From NCBI GenBank assembly GCA_016200125.1, contig JACQFK010000272.1, positions 1 through 7,939 on the forward strand: a stretch of DNA of 7,939 nt, written 5' to 3'. The notes under the pieces are model-generated. The model had not been told where the DNA came from, did not search any database, and worked only from the letters and a program-made list of their open reading frames with translations. This document shows, piece after piece, positions 5,057 through 7,939 of this stretch; position 1 is the first letter of the stretch, and every line of letters starts with the position of its first letter. This DNA is from Planctomycetota bacterium. GTDB lineage: Bacteria > Planctomycetota > MHYJ01 > JACPRB01. A program made the position numbers and the translations under genes.

Positions 5057-7012
5057 ATGGACGAGAGCAGCAGTCGCGATCTGGAGTTGCTGCTGCTCGC
5101 CGTCCAGCAGGGCGTCCTGAGCAACAAGCAGGTCGAGGAATGCCTCCGCGACTGGGAGGAGCGGCACGGCAAGGTCCCGGGGGCCGCCCCCGCGCCCCTC
5201 CAGTCGGTCGCCGTCTCCAAGGGCTACATCTCCGAGCAGCGCCTCAGCGAGCTCGCGCTGAAGCGCCGGAGCGAGCCTGACCTGACCGCCCTTCGCGTCG
5301 ACGTCGTCATGGTCTGCCGCGAGTGCAGGGAGCCGCGGACCCTCTCGCTCCAGGCGGCCCTCCAGAAGCCGCGCTGCTCGCAATGCTCGGGCATCCTCCG
5401 CTTCCAGAAGCAGGCGGGCAGCACCACCGTGCAGTCCTACCGCGGACCCCTGCCCGAGGAAGTCCGCAACGCGATGGAGGACCCCAAGAGCCGCTTCGCG
5501 AAGTACGTGTTGATCTCCAAGCTCGGCACGGGCGGCATGGGCGAGGTGTGGAAGGCCTGGGACACCGTGCTCCACCGCCCCGTGGCGCTGAAGTTTCCCC
5601 GCACCACCGGCGAGGAGGAGATCCGCCGGCTCTACCTGGAGGCCCAGGGGGCCGGCAGCCTGAACCATCCCAACGTCGCCGGGATCTACGAGATCGCCGA
5701 GGCCGAAGGGCGCCACTACATCGCGATGCAGTACATCAAGGGCAAGACCGCGGACGACATGGTCAAGGAGCCCAAGCCCCCGCTCCGCGAGATCGTCCGC
5801 TGGGTGCGCGACGCCGCCCTCGGCGTGCACTACGCCCACGAGTGCGGCGTCATCCACCGGGACATCAAGCCGGCCAACATCATGATCGACGTCGAGGGCC
5901 GCGTCTACGTCATGGACTTCGGCCTTGCCAAGCTCGCGGGCGGCGAAGGCTCGGCCACCGTCAGCGGCGCGATCCTCGGCACGCCCGCGTTCATGCCGCC
6001 CGAGCAGGCCGCCGCGAACGCCGGCCAGGTCGACCGCCGGAGCGACGTGTACGCCCTGGGCGCGACGCTCTACGTCCTCGTCTCCGGCAGGCGCCCCTTC
6101 GAGGGCGAGAGCGCGACCGACATCCTGGTCCAGATCCTCACCACGGAGCCTCCCACGCTGAGGCAGGCCGCCCCCGACGCCCCCTGGGAACTCGAGGCCG
6201 TCCTCGCCCGCGCCATGGCCCGCCCCCGCGAAGGACGCTACCCGACCGCCAAGGACCTGGCGGCGGATCTCGACCGCTTCCTTGCCAACGAGCCCGTCGA
6301 GGCGCGCAAGCAGACCCCGACCCACCGCTTCGTCAAGAAGGTCCGCCAGAAGGCGGGCGTGATCGCGGCGGCCGCCGCCTTCCTGGTCCTCGCGGCCGCG
6401 GCGGGCTTCTTCTACGTCCGCTCGACGCGCCTCCCGCCGCCGCCCCCCGAGGGCCGCGACCGGTTCAAAGAGTGGTCTCTGCTCTTTCCCCGCCTCCAGA
6501 CCGCGCTCTCGGCCGAGACCTTCGACGCCGCGGCGGCCGGACCGCTCCTCGCCCGGATGGAGCGGGACTTCCCCGAGCAGAAGAAGGGCATCGACCAGTT
6601 CGTCGACCGGGAGTTCAACGACGTCCAGCGGATGCTCGCGGACCTCCCGCGCAGCGCGTGGCTGGAGTCTGCGGAGCGCATCCGGCGCTACCGCGACTGG
6701 CTCGCGTTCTCGAAGAAGCCCACGGGAACGGCGGACCGCATGCTCGCCTACCGGGGCACTCTCACCCTTACGGCGCAGGTCTCCCCCTACGCGGAGCTCC
6801 GCGGGCCGATGGTCGACGCCCTCCCGCCCGAGGAGCGGCTCACCCCCTTCATGCGGAAGGACCTGGAGATCGTCGAAGGAGGCCTCGAGCTGTTCCATCC
6901 GCAGCTGGGGAGCCACCCGCTCGTCCTTCCGCCGCTCCGCCACGGCGCCGCGCTCACCATCGAAGGCAGCCTGAAGGATCCCAAGTCCATCAAGATCAGC
7001 GAGGGTCCATGA
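5057..7012 (+). CDS. Transmembrane Ser/Thr protein kinase with N-terminal zinc ribbon
   Basis: The protein has 651 residues from ATG 5057. An in-frame ATG at 4940 is open, but its extra 39 residues look like translated intergenic DNA. Residues 10-70 hold two similar helical units (AVQQGVLSNKQVEECL and AVSKGYISEQRLSEL), like the N-terminal repeats of GspE/MshE-type proteins. A zinc ribbon follows: Cys87, Cys90, Cys107, Cys110. The Hanks-type kinase domain spans about 150-409, with Gly loop GTGGMG (157-162), Lys179 in VALKF, Glu195, HRDIKPANIM (267-276; Asp269 catalytic, Asn274), DFG (287-289), PPE (314-316) and SDVYALG (329-335). All catalytic residues are present, so it should be active. It is an RD kinase, and its activation loop offers Ser299, Thr301, Ser303 and Thr309. 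A basic juxtamembrane stretch leads to one transmembrane helix (about 433-454), PPPPP, and a roughly 190-residue extracytoplasmic region that is helical at first and beta-rich from about 567, perhaps a diverged PEGA-like domain. Ligand and targets are unknown. It overlaps the next gene by ATGA. Confidence 0.93.
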   Translation: MDESSSRDLELLLLAVQQGVLSNKQVEECLRDWEERHGKVPGAAPAPLQSVAVSKGYISEQRLSELALKRRSEPDLTALRVDVVMVCRECREPRTLSLQAALQKPRCSQCSGILRFQKQAGSTTVQSYRGPLPEEVRNAMEDPKSRFAKYVLISKLGTGGMGEVWKAWDTVLHRPVALKFPRTTGEEEIRRLYLEAQGAGSLNHPNVAGIYEIAEAEGRHYIAMQYIKGKTADDMVKEPKPPLREIVRWVRDAALGVHYAHECGVIHRDIKPANIMIDVEGRVYVMDFGLAKLAGGEGSATVSGAILGTPAFMPPEQAAANAGQVDRRSDVYALGATLYVLVSGRRPFEGESATDILVQILTTEPPTLRQAAPDAPWELEAVLARAMARPREGRYPTAKDLAADLDRFLANEPVEARKQTPTHRFVKKVRQKAGVIAAAAAFLVLAAAAGFFYVRSTRLPPPPPEGRDRFKEWSLLFPRLQTALSAETFDAAAAGPLLARMERDFPEQKKGIDQFVDREFNDVQRMLADLPRSAWLESAERIRRYRDWLAFSKKPTGTADRMLAYRGTLTLTAQVSPYAELRGPMVDALPPEERLTPFMRKDLEIVEGGLELFHPQLGSHPLVLPPLRHGAALTIEGSLKDPKSIKISEGP

Positions 7013-7939
7013 TCCGAAGCTTCGCCGTCCCCGTCGTGCTCCTCGCGCTCGCTTCGACGGCGGCCGCGCAGGACTTCCAGGTCGGCTCGCGCGCCAAGGC
7101 GATGGGCGGCAGCTACACCGCGTTCGGCGACGACCCGGTCGCCATCTGGACCAATCCGGCGGGCACCGCGACGCAGACCTCCCAGTTCGCCGTCACCTAC
7201 CAGAGCTTCACCCAGTACGAGTTCTCGTCGCTGACCGACACGATCACCCTGCCGACCCGGGGCGACGCTGAGCAGGGGCTCCTCGACCCCCCCATCTCGC
7301 CCTCCTTCGCCGGCGTGGTCGTCCGGATGGGCGAGGGCGACGTCGAGATGGCCGCCTCGCTCGCCTACATCCGCCCCTTCCAGATCAAGTACGTGTACGA
7401 CTTCTTCGACCCCGCCGACCCGCTGGAAAACCTCATCACCCAGACCGACCAGCAGTTCTCACGGATCCGGGCGGCCTACGGCATCAGCTTCCGGGTTTCG
7501 GACTCGAAGTTCCTCAAGACCGTCGCGCTCGGCGCGGCCGTCGACTTCGTCTACACGCATTACAAGGAGGTGGACCAGAGCCCGGTCGCCGGACGCGATT
7601 CGCAGATCTTCGAGGACAGCGAGTCGTCGATCGGCTACGGCCTGGGCCTCCTGATCACGGCCTTCGAAAGCGACACGTTCCGGGTGGACGTCGGCGCCGC
7701 CTGGAATTCCGCGGTGCACTTCAACTTCGATCTCGACCGGACGATCTATCCCGTCTGGGACTGGCCGGCCCTGGGGTCCGGGGGATTCGCGTTCTACATC
7801 GGGGAGGGCTATCCGCTGCGGGTCACGGTGGACCTGCAGTGGATCGGGTGGGAGCGGGCCGTCGCCCCGCCCGACCCCGGCTTCGATCATTTCAGGAACA
7901 CCTATTCCTACTCGGCCGGCGCCGAGTACCGCTTCAAGC
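7009..7939 (+). CDS. FadL/PorV-like outer-membrane beta-barrel protein, 3' partial
   Basis: There are 310 visible residues and no stop before the window ends. A Sec signal (MIRSFAVPVVLLALASTAAA) is followed by a likely cut at AAA|QD (20/21). Directly after it comes VGSRAKAMGGSYTAFGDDPVAIWTNPAG (24-51, in part), the N-terminal signature shared by OmpP1/FadL/TodX and PorV/UPF0164 barrels (compare G.RA..MGGA..A..DD..A...NPAG). Alternating-hydrophobic strands follow, such as MAASLAYIRPF, RIRAAYGISFRV, VALGAAVDFVY and IGYGLGLLITAF. Near the visible end, VDLQWIGWERAV and YSYSAGAEYRF match the closing-strand style of FadL-like proteins, which commonly admit hydrophobic compounds across the outer membrane. 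Members are usually 400-500 residues, so about 70-75% is probably visible. The start ATG overlaps the kinase TGA (ATGA), with GAGGG 3 bases upstream, so translation is probably coupled. FadL versus PorV cannot be decided without the C-terminus. Confidence 0.85.
   Translation, partial: MIRSFAVPVVLLALASTAAAQDFQVGSRAKAMGGSYTAFGDDPVAIWTNPAGTATQTSQFAVTYQSFTQYEFSSLTDTITLPTRGDAEQGLLDPPISPSFAGVVVRMGEGDVEMAASLAYIRPFQIKYVYDFFDPADPLENLITQTDQQFSRIRAAYGISFRVSDSKFLKTVALGAAVDFVYTHYKEVDQSPVAGRDSQIFEDSESSIGYGLGLLITAFESDTFRVDVGAAWNSAVHFNFDLDRTIYPVWDWPALGSGGFAFYIGEGYPLRVTVDLQWIGWERAVAPPDPGFDHFRNTYSYSAGAEYRFK

Noticed and set aside
5006..6943. Long - strand open frame of 645 codons opposite the kinase
   Set aside because: It shows the same low-complexity GC-driven pattern and covers a kinase whose every catalytic motif is intact on the + strand.
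7459..7890. - strand open frame of 143 codons inside the barrel gene
   Set aside because: It lies opposite a + frame that has a signal peptide and FadL/PorV signature and continues unbroken to the window end.

Overview
This is a GC-rich window with strong G/C bias at third codon positions. Short, relatively AT-rich patches occur only in the two intergenic gaps. The gene styles suggest an uncultured Gram-negative, diderm bacterium: short lipoproteins, a Hanks-type Ser/Thr kinase with an N-terminal zinc ribbon and a C-terminal extracytoplasmic part, and a FadL/PorV-type outer-membrane barrel. A Planctomycetota-like lineage is my best guess, with Acidobacteriota or Myxococcota as alternatives. 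This is inferred from gene style only; no taxonomic marker is present.

Layout. (1) Positions 1-806, + strand: the 3' part of a TPR protein with a C-terminal beta-rich domain; its start lies outside the window. (2) Positions 807-878: a gap with nested palindromes and a weak promoter candidate. (3) Positions 879-4647, + strand: a tight four-gene run of a small lipoprotein, a lipoprotein with a DUF192 domain, a small membrane-anchored protein and an acyl-CoA synthetase of the acetyl/acetoacetyl-CoA synthetase type. Junctions are a 4-base overlap, a 4-base gap and a 10-base gap, so this is almost certainly one operon. (4) Positions 4644-4919, - strand: a small membrane protein with a CxxC motif, hidden in what would otherwise look like a 0.4-kb gap. 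Its stop codon overlaps the stop of the synthetase. (5) Positions 4920-5056: a divergent intergenic region. (6) Positions 5057-7012, + strand: a transmembrane Ser/Thr protein kinase. (7) Positions 7009-7939, + strand: a FadL/PorV-like outer-membrane protein that overlaps the kinase by ATGA and runs off the window.

How the genes may work together. Most products are predicted to sit in or across the envelope. The synthetase would activate a carboxylic acid in the cytoplasm. The barrel is of a family that often moves hydrophobic compounds across the outer membrane. The kinase, whose far side faces the envelope, appears translationally coupled to the barrel. A link between uptake and acyl activation is possible but is inference from proximity only. 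No mobile element, CRISPR array, rRNA or tRNA was seen. The most distinctive observations are the degenerate second DUF192-like copy in the 1361-2254 gene, the kinase-barrel coupling, and the small antisense gene at 4644-4919.
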